This document shows, piece after piece, positions 7,816 through 16,465 of a DNA stretch of 64,000 nucleotides. The DNA comes from Acidobacteriaceae bacterium (GTDB lineage: Bacteria; Acidobacteriota; Terriglobia; Bryobacterales; Bryobacteraceae): assembly GCA_019240405.1 (NCBI GenBank), contig JAFAYL010000013.1, positions 248,001-312,000 of the forward strand, written 5' to 3'. Both the position numbers and the translations under genes were made by a program. The notes under the pieces were generated by a model, which saw only the letters and a program-made list of their open reading frames with translations, ran no database searches and was not told where the DNA came from. The first letter of the stretch is position 1. Every line of letters begins with the position of its first letter.

Positions 7816-8787
7816 TCAAAGCCCCTTTTCTATTTGCGGGATCAGCAATGCCAGTTGTGAGATGTACGGCTGAAGAGCGCTTCCCAGACTTTTTGCTGTG
7901 AGTTGGCCAGGCGCCTCCGCCAGCTTATTGTGCCCGGCACGGATCTGTTTCAATGCTGAGGCGAAGGCTTCTGCCGCCGCTTTCTGCTCGTCGACTTTGC
8001 CGATATCGTGCTTCCAGTCGTTGTAGACCAGTAACCGAATAGCCGGGCTTGTCTGATTCCTGACTGCGTCATCGTAGCGATCGTGCAGTGCCTTGCCCTC
8101 TGCCGCCAGAAGTCTCTCATAGTCTGTACTTACAATTCGCTGGAGCGCCTCCGTGACCTTTTCAACGTGTGGATCCATTTCCCGAATGTCTCTCTGCAAT
8201 TGACGATTCAAGCGGGCTGAGAAGAAAGCCGTCGCGACGAGTTCGGCCAGTTTACCCATAGCACTCACCTCGCCCGAATCAAATTTTGCTTTCTGCGCCG
8301 CTGCCTCAGCCTTGCTTTTCGCTGCGCCCGCTGTAGCGCTATTAGGACCGCTTTTATTGTTCTTCGCGCTGCTGTCTGCCGATTCCTTTTTGTTGCTATT
8401 GCTGGATGTGCCGAAAGACGCGAGTTGCTGAAGTGCATCGAAATAGTCCGTAAGATCCTTTGACACCTCGAGTAATCCGTCGCGCTCTTGCTGCGCGATC
8501 TCCAAATTTTGCTCCTCCAGGCCACGGTCAGGCACACACGAAGCGGGGGGCGAGGGATCTGTAAAATTTCGAGAAAGATCTTGTCGATCGCAAACAGCCC
8601 GCGCATAAGATTTAGGAATATCCTTGTATATCGCTTTACCTTCCTCCAGTGCCGTTGTGGACACACCAGCGAACCTGGCTACGGCCTCCCCAGATGCGCA
8701 GCTAAGCATGCAAAGGCAAGCCGCACTCAGCGTGAGCAGCAAACAGCAGTGAGTGGTCGACAAGTTGAGCTTCAGCGGCACATCCAT
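7816..8787 (-). CDS. Predicted lipoprotein, cassette gene 1
   Basis: From the ATG at 8787 the protein starts with a long hydrophobic leader ending in a lipobox-like LSC before ASGEA, so it is predicted to be a lipidated envelope protein. The remaining 290 residues are mostly helical, with a Ser/Asn/Lys-rich linker (SSNSNKKESADSSAKNNKSG) in the middle. No catalytic motif is recognised. The ORF track extends to 8850; the internal ATG is chosen because it puts the leader at the N-terminus, though GAGGAGG lies about 25 bases upstream and the start is therefore not certain. It is the promoter-proximal gene of the five-gene cassette, and its 5' end lies about 95 bp from the decayed DUF4159 copy. 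Confidence 0.6.
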   Translation of the reverse strand: MDVPLKLNLSTTHCCLLLTLSAACLCMLSCASGEAVARFAGVSTTALEEGKAIYKDIPKSYARAVCDRQDLSRNFTDPSPPASCVPDRGLEEQNLEIAQQERDGLLEVSKDLTDYFDALQQLASFGTSSNSNKKESADSSAKNNKSGPNSATAGAAKSKAEAAAQKAKFDSGEVSAMGKLAELVATAFFSARLNRQLQRDIREMDPHVEKVTEALQRIVSTDYERLLAAEGKALHDRYDDAVRNQTSPAIRLLVYNDWKHDIGKVDEQKAAAEAFASALKQIRAGHNKLAEAPGQLTAKSLGSALQPYISQLALLIPQIEKGL

Positions 8788-8880
8788 CCGTTCGTCATGG
8801 TCGACGAACTCCTCCTCGCATACATCAGCAGCGGATTCTATCACAATCAAAAATCAGCGAGCAGCGGTGTTTCTGTGTCG

Positions 8881-9592
8881 TATTTCGCTGTGCGATGGCA
8901 GGAAAGGACGGAGTGGGCATTTGCGCGAATGATGTACCCGCCCGGGGTAAAATGACGGGTATCGCGGACGCTTCAATAGGGATTGGAAACGGGGCCTATC
9001 GCTGTGGACGCAGGATTTTCCACGAGCGGATCGTCACTTTTCGGCAGCCGTGCGGCGATTGACACGTGTGCAGGTGCGTTCGGTGGAGCAAACAGTCAGT
9101 TTGGATGACGAGGACGATGTGTACAACTGGCCGTGGCTGTATGCAGTGCAAGTAGGCGAGTGGGGATTGACAGATGCTGAAGCCCAAAAGCTTCGCGATT
9201 ATCTGCTGCGGGGCGGATTTTTCATGGCCGACGATTTTCACGGAACATTGGAGTGGCAGGTATTTGAGGAAGCCATGAAGAAGGTGTTTCCAGACCGTCC
9301 AATCGTCGATATTCAGGACAGCGATCCGATCGTCCATACGGTTTACGATCTCGATGATCGATATCAGATTCCAGGCGCCGAGCACTTGAGATTAGGCTAT
9401 AAGAACGACGGATATGTGGCGCGCTGGCGCGGCATTTACGACGACAAAGGGCGAATTATGGTGGCGATTTCGTTCAACTCCGACATTGGCGACTCGTGGG
9501 AGTGGGCAGACGATCCACGGTATCCAGAAAAGTTTTCGGACCTGGGGATTCGGATCGGCGTGAACTACGTCGTGTATGCCATGACACACTGA
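8881..9592 (+). pseudogene. Decayed second copy of the DUF4159 gene
   Basis: This copy begins within the homologous coding sequence (YFAVRWQERTEWAFARMMYPP) with no start codon or membrane segment. It then has a one-base insertion near 8946-8950 that produces VK-stop instead of the WNDGYRGRF seen in the intact copy. After that point the frame is open to the stop at 9592 and closely matches copy one, including FFMADDFHG and WADDPRYPEKFSD. The ORF track reports only the 180-residue remnant from 9050. The loss of the 5' end coincides with the edge of the five-gene cassette. The remnant stops 10 bp before the mandelate-racemase-family gene, probably the ancestral neighbour. Confidence 0.8.
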
Positions 9593-9603
9593 CCCCAGAC
9601 GAG
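8881..9603 (+). repeat. Direct repeat, right copy (DUF4159 remnant)
   Basis: Right-hand partner of the repeat at 3226-3943, same orientation, slightly diverged. Together they bracket about 4.9 kb. Confidence 0.85.
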
Positions 9604-10733
9604 TGAAAATCACAAGGATACAGGCCGCCGGATTGCGCGGAGCTACGCCAGAGGGCGGCTGGGCGACCGAGATCGAGCCGAGCGACTGCGTCCACACGTT
9701 AATTGCAGTCTTCACGGATGAAGATGTTATCGGGTGGGGCTCGGCTTTCACGAACGATGCACTGGTGCAAGCCGCGCTTAACGTTTTGATGCCGCTGTAC
9801 ACCGGGGAGAACCCTCTCGAACCGGAGCGAGTAACTGAAAAGCTCAACGCACACACGTTTTGGCTCGGGCGTGGTGGAAGTCTCACGCATGCGATCAGCG
9901 GGATCGATATTGCGATGTGGGACATCCTTGGAAAAACTACCGGTCAGCCCGTAGGTAGATTGCTCGGCGGGCGCTGTCGTGATCGTGTCAGGCCCTATGC
10001 GTCGCTCTTGATGCAGGAACCCGGACGGCTTTCAGAACAGTTGGCGTGCATTCGTGATCAGGGATTTCAGGCGTTCAAGATCGGTTGGGGGCCGTTCGGC
10101 AGGGCGGGCAACGCAAGAGATGAGCAGATCATCCGTGCTGCGCGCCACGCGGTGGGACCCGACTCGATGCTGATGGTCGATGCGGGCGCGAGCAATGCAT
10201 TCTGGCCTCACGGGTATAAATGGGCTGCACGAACCGCTGATATGCTCGCTGACTACGATGTTTACTGGTTTGAGGAGCCGCTTCCTCCTGACAATTTTCG
10301 CGATTATTTGCTACTCAGGAAGAATTCGCCCGTGCCGATTGCGGGCGGCGAAGTTTTGACGCGCCGCCAATCTTTTGCTCCTTGGCTTCAGCGTGGCGCG
10401 CTTGATATCGTGCAGCCAGATGTTACGAAAGTCGGCGGTATTTCCGAGGAGCGCAGGATTGCGTGGCTGGCCGAAGACAATGGGATTCGGTTTGTTCCAC
10501 ATGGCTGGAACACCGCACTGGGTTTGGCTGCGGATCTCCAACTCGCCTCGGCCATTAAGGGTACTGATTTAGTCGAATATCTCACCGGATCGCCGTTCAT
10601 CGATGAGATTGTCGAAACTAGGTGGGAATTGGATCATGATGGAATGCTATCGATACCTATGCGGCCCGGCCTTGGCGTTTCTCTCAACCTCGATGCGGTC
10701 GAAAAATACACGGGGACGAAGTTCCAAGTCTAG
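9603..10733 (+). CDS. Enolase-superfamily (mandelate racemase/muconate cycloisomerase) enzyme
   Basis: The 376-residue protein has the expected two-domain build: a capping domain with NAHTFWLGRGG, and a barrel with the acidic metal ligands in MLMVDAGAS, YWFEEPL and PIAGGEV. The general base pair is DIVQPDVTKVGG and FVPHGWNT, the Asp-His dyad of the mandelate racemase subgroup. The usual KxK on the second strand reads FKIGWG, so the second lysine is replaced by glycine. It should abstract an alpha proton from a sugar acid or lactone, as dehydratase, racemase or cycloisomerase. The GTG start follows the DUF4159 remnant by 10 bp, and the stop is 3 bp before the next ATG, so it is translationally coupled to a glycosidase. 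Acid-sugar catabolism is the likely role. Confidence 0.85.
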   Translation: MKITRIQAAGLRGATPEGGWATEIEPSDCVHTLIAVFTDEDVIGWGSAFTNDALVQAALNVLMPLYTGENPLEPERVTEKLNAHTFWLGRGGSLTHAISGIDIAMWDILGKTTGQPVGRLLGGRCRDRVRPYASLLMQEPGRLSEQLACIRDQGFQAFKIGWGPFGRAGNARDEQIIRAARHAVGPDSMLMVDAGASNAFWPHGYKWAARTADMLADYDVYWFEEPLPPDNFRDYLLLRKNSPVPIAGGEVLTRRQSFAPWLQRGALDIVQPDVTKVGGISEERRIAWLAEDNGIRFVPHGWNTALGLAADLQLASAIKGTDLVEYLTGSPFIDEIVETRWELDHDGMLSIPMRPGLGVSLNLDAVEKYTGTKFQV

Positions 10734-10736
10734 GAA

Positions 10737-12539
10737 ATGAGCCGCAGTATTGCTGTCGTAGTGTTTTCGACTCTGCTGCTTGCGATTCCGCCTTTAGCGC
10801 TCCTGAGTGCGGAGAATAGTCACGCGCGTTATCTGATTCCACGCCGGTCAAGCCAGATACATGATGGTTTCGGGATCAATTCGGATCTGCCGCGCGACCC
10901 TTTCATTCCATGGAACCGAAGGTGGTGGACCCGCATGTTTGATGCCGGGGTGAATTTCGTTCGAATCGGCCAATACGAAAACAGTTCTGACTACACGAGC
11001 TGGGAATGGGTGGAGCGGAAACGCGGCGAGTACAGCGTAGTGCCGGATTTGGATGATTACGTCGACTCACTCGTTGAGAATGGGGTGCATATCGAAATAC
11101 AGCTCTTGTATGGCAACCCGTTATATACGTCTCCTAGTGGACGTCCACTGACGAGCGTTGTGCCGAAGGCGGGTGGTTTTCACAATCCCGACAGAAGTCT
11201 CTATTCGATATTCTGGCCCCCAAAAACAGACGAGCAAATTAGAGCCTTCACGAAGTATGTCTCATGGATGGTGAATCACTTTCGCGGCCGCGCGGAATAC
11301 TACGAGATTTGGAATGAACCGAACATCGAATACTGGAACCCTGCTCCAAACCCGGAAGGCTATGGCAAGCTTTTCAAGGCCTCTGCAGCCGCAATCCACG
11401 GCACTGACCCGAAGGCCAAAACAGTGTTCGGTGGACTCGCCGGAGCGGATGTGGACTTCGCCAAGCGCGCACTTGACGCTTGCGATTGCGCTGCGGCAAT
11501 CGATGTGTTCGCGTATCACAACTATCCTGACTACGGGCACAATCTGAATCCAGAAGCAACACATGAGCATGCCGACACGAATGCTTCTTCAAAACCGCTG
11601 CGTGACATGGTGCACAATTATCCAGGGATTCGCAAAGAGATCGTTTTCTGGGACGACGAATTCAATGATGGGATTCCGTCGTGGACGAACTCGGACGAAT
11701 CAGTGCAGGCGAAGTACATTCCAAGAGGCCTGATTATTGACAGGGCGGAAGGTGTCCGCACCTTCGTATGGCTAATTGTTGGCGCGACGAATGGAAATGA
11801 GAGCGATGATTTTGGGATGCTGCACGGGCTCATGTTCCGCCCAGATGATTTCAAGCCGCGGCCTGCGTACTCGGCGCTTCGGAATACAAATACGTTGTTC
11901 TCGGATACCCATGTCGATTTTTCTACTAAAGTCGAGAGCGAGGCCGCTGTGCTTTCCGAGCAGCCGCGCTTCTACTCGTTTCGGTCTTCTGAAGGTAAAG
12001 CAATCATCGCGTACTGGGTGCCCGTGCTTAGTGAGCCTGGTGACCAATTTGCGAGGCTAAAGATCACGCTTCGAATAACAGGTTCGGGAATTCGGAATCC
12101 TGTTTTGGTGGATGTGAGATCGGGGGAAATTCGCGATCTCTCTTGGAGACCTGGAACAAGTGATACGTTGGAGAGTCTGCCACTGACCGACAGTGTTCTA
12201 GCGATCACGGATCAGAGCTTCTTTGACTGGCCTGAATTGCCGGAGGTCCCAAGTGATTTGAATGCGACGAACGCCCGGGGGCGAGTCGAACTGACGTGGA
12301 AGATGCATGAAGGTCACCCGCAGAGTGTATCGGTTGAGCAACGCATTGGACGGAAAGGGCGGTGGGAATTAAGGTCCAAGTTGCCGGGCAGGGCGGCTTC
12401 GTTCACGGATACAAGAGCGCCTGCCGGCGAGGACGAGGTGTTCTATCGCGTAAGGGCAGAAAACGGCAGTGGTGCGTCGGCCTACTCGAATGTAGCGGAA
12501 CTCGGCTGGGAGGCCTTCAAAGACTTGCGCAAAAAATAG
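10737..12539 (+). CDS. Exported clan-A glycoside hydrolase with C-terminal Fn3 domain
   Basis: The protein has a signal peptide (SRSIAVVVFSTLLLAIPPLALLSA) and a TIM-barrel catalytic domain with the clan-A pair. The acid/base glutamate is E194 in YEIWNEPN and the nucleophile is probably E308 in FWDDEFND. A C-terminal fibronectin-III domain spans about residues 505-595. The overall look is closest to GH39-type beta-xylosidases or related GH families. It should act on hemicellulose-like glycans outside the cytoplasm. It overlaps the convergent GNAT gene by 58 bp at the 3' end and is coupled to the upstream enolase-superfamily gene, which suggests that its product is an acidic or oxidised sugar. 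Family assignment within the clan is uncertain. Confidence 0.75.
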   Translation: MSRSIAVVVFSTLLLAIPPLALLSAENSHARYLIPRRSSQIHDGFGINSDLPRDPFIPWNRRWWTRMFDAGVNFVRIGQYENSSDYTSWEWVERKRGEYSVVPDLDDYVDSLVENGVHIEIQLLYGNPLYTSPSGRPLTSVVPKAGGFHNPDRSLYSIFWPPKTDEQIRAFTKYVSWMVNHFRGRAEYYEIWNEPNIEYWNPAPNPEGYGKLFKASAAAIHGTDPKAKTVFGGLAGADVDFAKRALDACDCAAAIDVFAYHNYPDYGHNLNPEATHEHADTNASSKPLRDMVHNYPGIRKEIVFWDDEFNDGIPSWTNSDESVQAKYIPRGLIIDRAEGVRTFVWLIVGATNGNESDDFGMLHGLMFRPDDFKPRPAYSALRNTNTLFSDTHVDFSTKVESEAAVLSEQPRFYSFRSSEGKAIIAYWVPVLSEPGDQFARLKITLRITGSGIRNPVLVDVRSGEIRDLSWRPGTSDTLESLPLTDSVLAITDQSFFDWPELPEVPSDLNATNARGRVELTWKMHEGHPQSVSVEQRIGRKGRWELRSKLPGRAASFTDTRAPAGEDEVFYRVRAENGSGASAYSNVAELGWEAFKDLRKK

Positions 12540-12940
12540 CGCGTATGTCCGGGCGGGTAGTCAGGCAGTTCACCAAAAACGAGATAGCCATTCTTTTCAT
12601 AAAACGAGCGCGCCTGAAAACTGAACGTATCCACCCATGCATTGCCACAGCCATGTGCTCGGGCTGCTTGCTCGGCCGCGACTAATAATCTGCGGCCTTG
12701 CCCTTTGCCGCGTGCTTGCTCAGAAACCCAGAGAGTGTCCACGAAGAGCCACTGATAGGAGATTTTGCCGAAGAGCCCACCGGTGAACTCCTTATTGGAA
12801 TCAAGAAGAGTGAGAAGCAGGGAAATGCGCTCGGGATTTTCGACGATCGAAGCGTTGTACTTGCGAAGACACTGTTCAAGGTGGCTCACTTCGGTGTCGG
12901 GCGGAGCAGCATCTACCGTAATGGTGTAATTCGCTTCCAT
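12482..12940 (-). CDS. GNAT family N-acetyltransferase
   Basis: This acetyl-CoA-dependent acyltransferase has the GNAT core: a beta strand WLFVDTLWVSEQARGKGQGRRLL that contains the acetyl-CoA pyrophosphate loop (RGKGQG), followed by TFSFQARSFYEKNGYLVFGEL, motif B. The ATG at 12940 gives 152 residues, normal for the family; the ORF track start lies 13 codons upstream. The 3' end overlaps the end of the glycosidase gene on the opposite strand by 58 bp, so the two C-terminal coding sequences constrain each other. The substrate is unknown; related proteins acetylate small amines or antibiotics. Confidence 0.85.
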   Translation of the reverse strand: MEANYTITVDAAPPDTEVSHLEQCLRKYNASIVENPERISLLLTLLDSNKEFTGGLFGKISYQWLFVDTLWVSEQARGKGQGRRLLVAAEQAARAHGCGNAWVDTFSFQARSFYEKNGYLVFGELPDYPPGHTRYFLRKSLKASQPSSATFE

Positions 12941-13122
12941 AGCGTCCAGCTTACTGGGCGGGGTGCCGGCGCAAATCAATCCGGCCGAGCGATTCGAATT
13001 TCACATGCACGGCCCCGGGGGTCACGGTTTTACTGGAACGTTCAATTCTCTGGTTGTCGAATCCCAGGCGAAAGGCTGAAGATGGTACATACGGAGCATG
13101 GTCCCGTTGCGGGCCCTTTGCG

Positions 13123-14151
13123 ATGAACTTGTTTCCATATTTCGAAGAATCTTTCGATCGCCTTGACAATTATCTTCGCGAGTTTGTGCGCGAGCAGTTG
13201 CTCGAGCGCCGAAACAAACTCGAGCATGCAATTGCGCGATCAAATAAACCTGCGCCGCTAGAACTGCTTCTGGAAGAAGTGGACGGCGCCCTTGAACGGA
13301 TGGAGACAGGCTCGTTCGGAGTTTGTGAAACCTGTCACCAAGCGATCGAGCATGATCGTCTGGTTAGCGATCCGCTCACGCGCGTTTGCTTGAGCCATCT
13401 CTCGAAACGCGAGCGAGATGCTCTGGAGAATGATCTTCAACTCGCGGCCCGGGTTCAACAGGGGCTGTTGCCTAAGCAGAATCTTAATCTTGACGGGTGG
13501 CAGATCTGCTATCACTACGAGCCGGCCGGGCTTGTCAGTGGAGACTACTGCGACTTTGTGAATGCCGGTCAGGCGGGGCTCTACTTTATGGTGGGCGATG
13601 TGTCCGGTAAGGGAGTGGCAGCGTCCATGCTGATGGCACATTTACACGCCATGTTCCGTACTCTGATTTCGGTAGAGCTGCCGCTAAAAGGCATGCTCGA
13701 CCATGCGAACCGGGTCTTCTCCGAGAGCACCTTGCCTAATCAGTACGCGACTCTAGTTTGCGGGCGCGCTCTGCCGAGCGGCAGAATTGAGGTCTGTAAC
13801 GCAGGTCATCCTGCACCTCTCGTGTTTCGCGATGGAGATGTTCGTCCGCTTGAAACATTTGATCTTCCAGTAGGTATGTTTGCCGGCGAGGAATTTTCCG
13901 TGACCGAAATTCAACTGGAATCAGGTCAGGGCATGGTCATCTATTCAGATGGACTCTCGGAGGCGACGGATAGTTCGGGTTCCGAGTATGGCGCTGAGCG
14001 CCTTCGGAAAGTGCTTGGCCGAACTCCAATCGGAGGCCCCAGTGAACTGGTTACACTCTGCCGGCAAGATCTTGCTGCATTTTGCCGCGACAGTACCTTA
14101 ACAGACGATGTGACGCTTTTTGTGCTGGGACGGAACGGTCGGGCACAGTAG
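13123..14151 (+). CDS. PP2C/SpoIIE-type serine phosphatase with DksA-like zinc finger
   Basis: The C-terminal 230 residues form an RsbU/SpoIIE-type PPM phosphatase, with metal-binding motifs GDYCDF, GDVSGKG, IYSDGLSEA and DDVTLFVL. The N-terminal part (about residues 1-100 from the ATG at 13123) is a helical region followed by CETC and, after 17 residues, CLSH. This is the shape of a DksA/TraR-type zinc finger with the last cysteine replaced by histidine; LERMETGSFGVC closely resembles the approach to that finger. The phosphatase would dephosphorylate an anti-sigma antagonist or similar partner, and the finger is a plausible sensor or RNA-polymerase docking module. It ends 3 bp before the convergent MATE gene. 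Confidence 0.85.
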   Translation: MNLFPYFEESFDRLDNYLREFVREQLLERRNKLEHAIARSNKPAPLELLLEEVDGALERMETGSFGVCETCHQAIEHDRLVSDPLTRVCLSHLSKRERDALENDLQLAARVQQGLLPKQNLNLDGWQICYHYEPAGLVSGDYCDFVNAGQAGLYFMVGDVSGKGVAASMLMAHLHAMFRTLISVELPLKGMLDHANRVFSESTLPNQYATLVCGRALPSGRIEVCNAGHPAPLVFRDGDVRPLETFDLPVGMFAGEEFSVTEIQLESGQGMVIYSDGLSEATDSSGSEYGAERLRKVLGRTPIGGPSELVTLCRQDLAAFCRDSTLTDDVTLFVLGRNGRAQ

Positions 14152-14154
14152 CCT

Positions 14155-15576
14155 TTAAATGGTCTGTCGTTTCCAAGCTCCGCGCCGAAAGAGTATTAGC
14201 GCTGCAGCGGTAAACACGAGGTCGGCTATGGGAACGGCGGAGAAGGCGCCCCGGGGCCCGAGTGAGAATCGAATCGCAAGCAAATAAGCGATCGGAAGCT
14301 GCACTACCCAAAAGGCGAGAAAGTTGATGAGAGTTGGCGTGGTCGTATCGCCCGCGCCGTTGAAACCTTGCATCAGCACCATACCCCAGGCATAGCTCAC
14401 GTAAGCCAATGCGATGATTTTCAGACACGATACAGCGGTGGTCGAAACCTGTAAATCACTTGTGAAAACTGAGACAAGAGCGTGAGAGAACAAGAGAAAC
14501 GCGATCGAAATCAGACCGAGATAAAGCATATTGTAGAAGCCGGTGCGGTAAACGGAACTCTCCGCGCGATGCGGCTTCTTGGCGCCGAGGCTCTGTCCAA
14601 CCAGCGTTGCGGCCGCGTTACTGAGCCCCCAGGCGGGCAGAATGGTGAAAATGATGATGCGAATTGCGATTGTGTAACCCGCAACAATCGGGCTCCCGAA
14701 GGTGGAGATCACTCGGACCAAGCCAATCCAACTGGCGGTCGCTATCAGAAATTGAATGATTCCGGTTGCAGACACCCTCAGAAGCCGCATCATTACAGAG
14801 ATGTCCAGGCGCACATGCCTGCGGCGCACAATCACACGGTTCCTTCCATTGCTGAGCTGCCAGAGTTGGAATAGAACACCGATGCCGCGTCCCGTTGTTG
14901 TCGCGACGGAGGCGCCGAACACTCCAAGGCGTGGAAACGGTCCCCATCCGTTTATCAGGCAAGGATCAAGCACAATGTTGATTGCGTTGGCAAGCCAAAG
15001 GGTTCGCATGGCGAGGGCGGCATCTCCTGCCCCACGGAAGATGCCGTTGATGAGGAAGAGGAGGAAGATCACGGCTGAGCCGCCAAGCATGAGTTGGGTG
15101 TAGCGAGAGTTAGCCTGAACGGGCTGCGGGCCACCCATCAGCTTCAGCAATCTAGGCGCGGTCGCAATTCCGATAATTCCGACTATGGCGGAAACGAACA
15201 ATCCGAGAACAATTGCTTGAACGGAGACGTCGGCCGCTCCTTCGGTATCTTTTTCGCCGGTGCGGCGGGCAACAAATGCAGTTGTGGCGATACTCAGGCC
15301 GATTGCCACACCGAACACGATAGTGAGCAAGGACTCGGTGAGGCCGACGGTCGCGATAGCGTCGGAACCAAGGCGCGACACGAAAAATACGTCGACAATT
15401 CCAAAGAGGGATTCCATGACCATCTCAAGGATCATGGGAATGGCGAGCAGGACGATGGCACGGTTGAGACTGCCTTCTGTAAAGTCCTGATGAGTGCCCT
15501 GGAGCGCTTCCTTAAGCATTCGATGTGGAGTCTGTTGGACAGCGCCGCCGTCAGTCCGAAGCGCCGTTGGAACCAT
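14155..15576 (-). CDS. MATE family efflux transporter
   Basis: A multidrug and toxic compound extrusion antiporter with about twelve membrane helices. The N-terminal LAIPMILEMVMESLFGIVDVFFVSRLG is the standard first half of the MATE fold, and the second half repeats the topology after about residue 240. The protein exchanges Na+ or H+ for cationic drugs across the inner membrane. The ATG at 15576 lies inside the upstream thioesterase gene (26-bp overlap); an alternative ATG at 15519 would give a normal cytoplasmic N-terminus of the family. The overlap suggests cotranscription with the thioesterase. Confidence 0.9.
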   Translation of the reverse strand: MVPTALRTDGGAVQQTPHRMLKEALQGTHQDFTEGSLNRAIVLLAIPMILEMVMESLFGIVDVFFVSRLGSDAIATVGLTESLLTIVFGVAIGLSIATTAFVARRTGEKDTEGAADVSVQAIVLGLFVSAIVGIIGIATAPRLLKLMGGPQPVQANSRYTQLMLGGSAVIFLLFLINGIFRGAGDAALAMRTLWLANAINIVLDPCLINGWGPFPRLGVFGASVATTTGRGIGVLFQLWQLSNGRNRVIVRRRHVRLDISVMMRLLRVSATGIIQFLIATASWIGLVRVISTFGSPIVAGYTIAIRIIIFTILPAWGLSNAAATLVGQSLGAKKPHRAESSVYRTGFYNMLYLGLISIAFLLFSHALVSVFTSDLQVSTTAVSCLKIIALAYVSYAWGMVLMQGFNGAGDTTTPTLINFLAFWVVQLPIAYLLAIRFSLGPRGAFSAVPIADLVFTAAALILFRRGAWKRQTI

Positions 15577-15976
15577 CCATTATGGTCATGAGCTTTGCCC
15601 GGATGTGATCGGGAATAGGAATTGAGCGCTCGGTTTGAGCATCGATGCACGCAACGGTTACTGAGCCTTTTGCGGCGAGCTCAGAGCCTTTGAAAGTACG
15701 AAATTCGAACCGAGCGGAGGATCGCCCTATCCTTGTTAAACGCGCTTCAATCTCGATCGAGTGGTCATGGGCGAGCGCAGTCATGAAATCACATTCAACG
15801 TGCACGCGCGGCAGTCTGTAAGCTCGGCGCAAGTCGTATGTGATGCCGACGGTACGCAGAAGCTCAATTTCTGCGGATTCGAAATAGCGAAACATGGCGG
15901 TGTAGTGGATTCGGCCGCTTGCATCTGTATCGATGAAGCGAATCCGGGTCTGGAACCGAAATGGCTCGCGAGGCAT
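15551..15976 (-). CDS. Acyl-CoA thioesterase of the 4HBT (YbgC-like) family
   Basis: This is a single hotdog-fold domain of 141 residues. The 4-hydroxybenzoyl-CoA thioesterase signature is visible at RFIDTDASGRIHYTAMFRYFE, where the first Asp region supplies the catalytic acid. The central helix is followed by YRLPRVHVECDF, another family hallmark. It hydrolyses short acyl-CoA or acyl-ACP thioesters in the cytoplasm. The gene is read divergently from the DUF2784 gene, whose start is less than 40 bp away, and overlaps the start of the MATE gene. Confidence 0.85.
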   Translation of the reverse strand: MPREPFRFQTRIRFIDTDASGRIHYTAMFRYFESAEIELLRTVGITYDLRRAYRLPRVHVECDFMTALAHDHSIEIEARLTRIGRSSARFEFRTFKGSELAAKGSVTVACIDAQTERSIPIPDHIRAKLMTIMDGSNGASD

Positions 15977-16014
15977 AAACTTCAGGATGGCATTGGGGTC
16001 TGATGAGGAGTGAT

Positions 16015-16407
16015 GTGGCGAGTGTCGAATTCACTAGCTTAGCTGGAGGGACGGTGTTGGTTGCGCACGCCGTCTGGATTGTATGGGTGATTTTAGGGGT
16101 GTTTTGGACTCGCAACCGGCCGCTGCTCACGTGGTTTCACATTGCGTCGCTCGTATGGGGGATTGTGGTGGAATTAGGACCGTGGGAGTGTCCATTGACA
16201 CTTCTGGAACAGTTCTTTAAAATGCGAGTGGGCGTGAATCGATATCAGGGTGGATTCATCGTTCACTGTCTGGATGAGATCGTATATCCCGACCTGCCAA
16301 GACCTCTGGTGGCGTGGGTAGGAGCGGGAATTTGCGGCGTAAATCTAATCATTTACGCGCACCGGTATTGGAAGCAAAGGCGGGTTGATCTGCAACAATA
16401 TAGATAG
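16015..16407 (+). CDS. DUF2784 membrane protein
   Basis: Small integral membrane protein of the DUF2784 family, recognised by the block ELGPWECPLTLLEQFF followed by YQGGFIVHCLDEIVYPDLP. There are three or four predicted helices; function is unknown. An ATG at 16003 opens the ORF in the track, but GAGGAG sits immediately before a GTG at 16015 and the family usually starts close to the first helix, so the GTG is preferred. The choice changes only four residues. Confidence 0.8.
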   Translation: MASVEFTSLAGGTVLVAHAVWIVWVILGVFWTRNRPLLTWFHIASLVWGIVVELGPWECPLTLLEQFFKMRVGVNRYQGGFIVHCLDEIVYPDLPRPLVAWVGAGICGVNLIIYAHRYWKQRRVDLQQYR

Positions 16408-16465
16408 TTACCCTTAACGGGAGATCGAGTCCGTTTCATTGTGACTCCCGCTCCCGCGACCCGTT

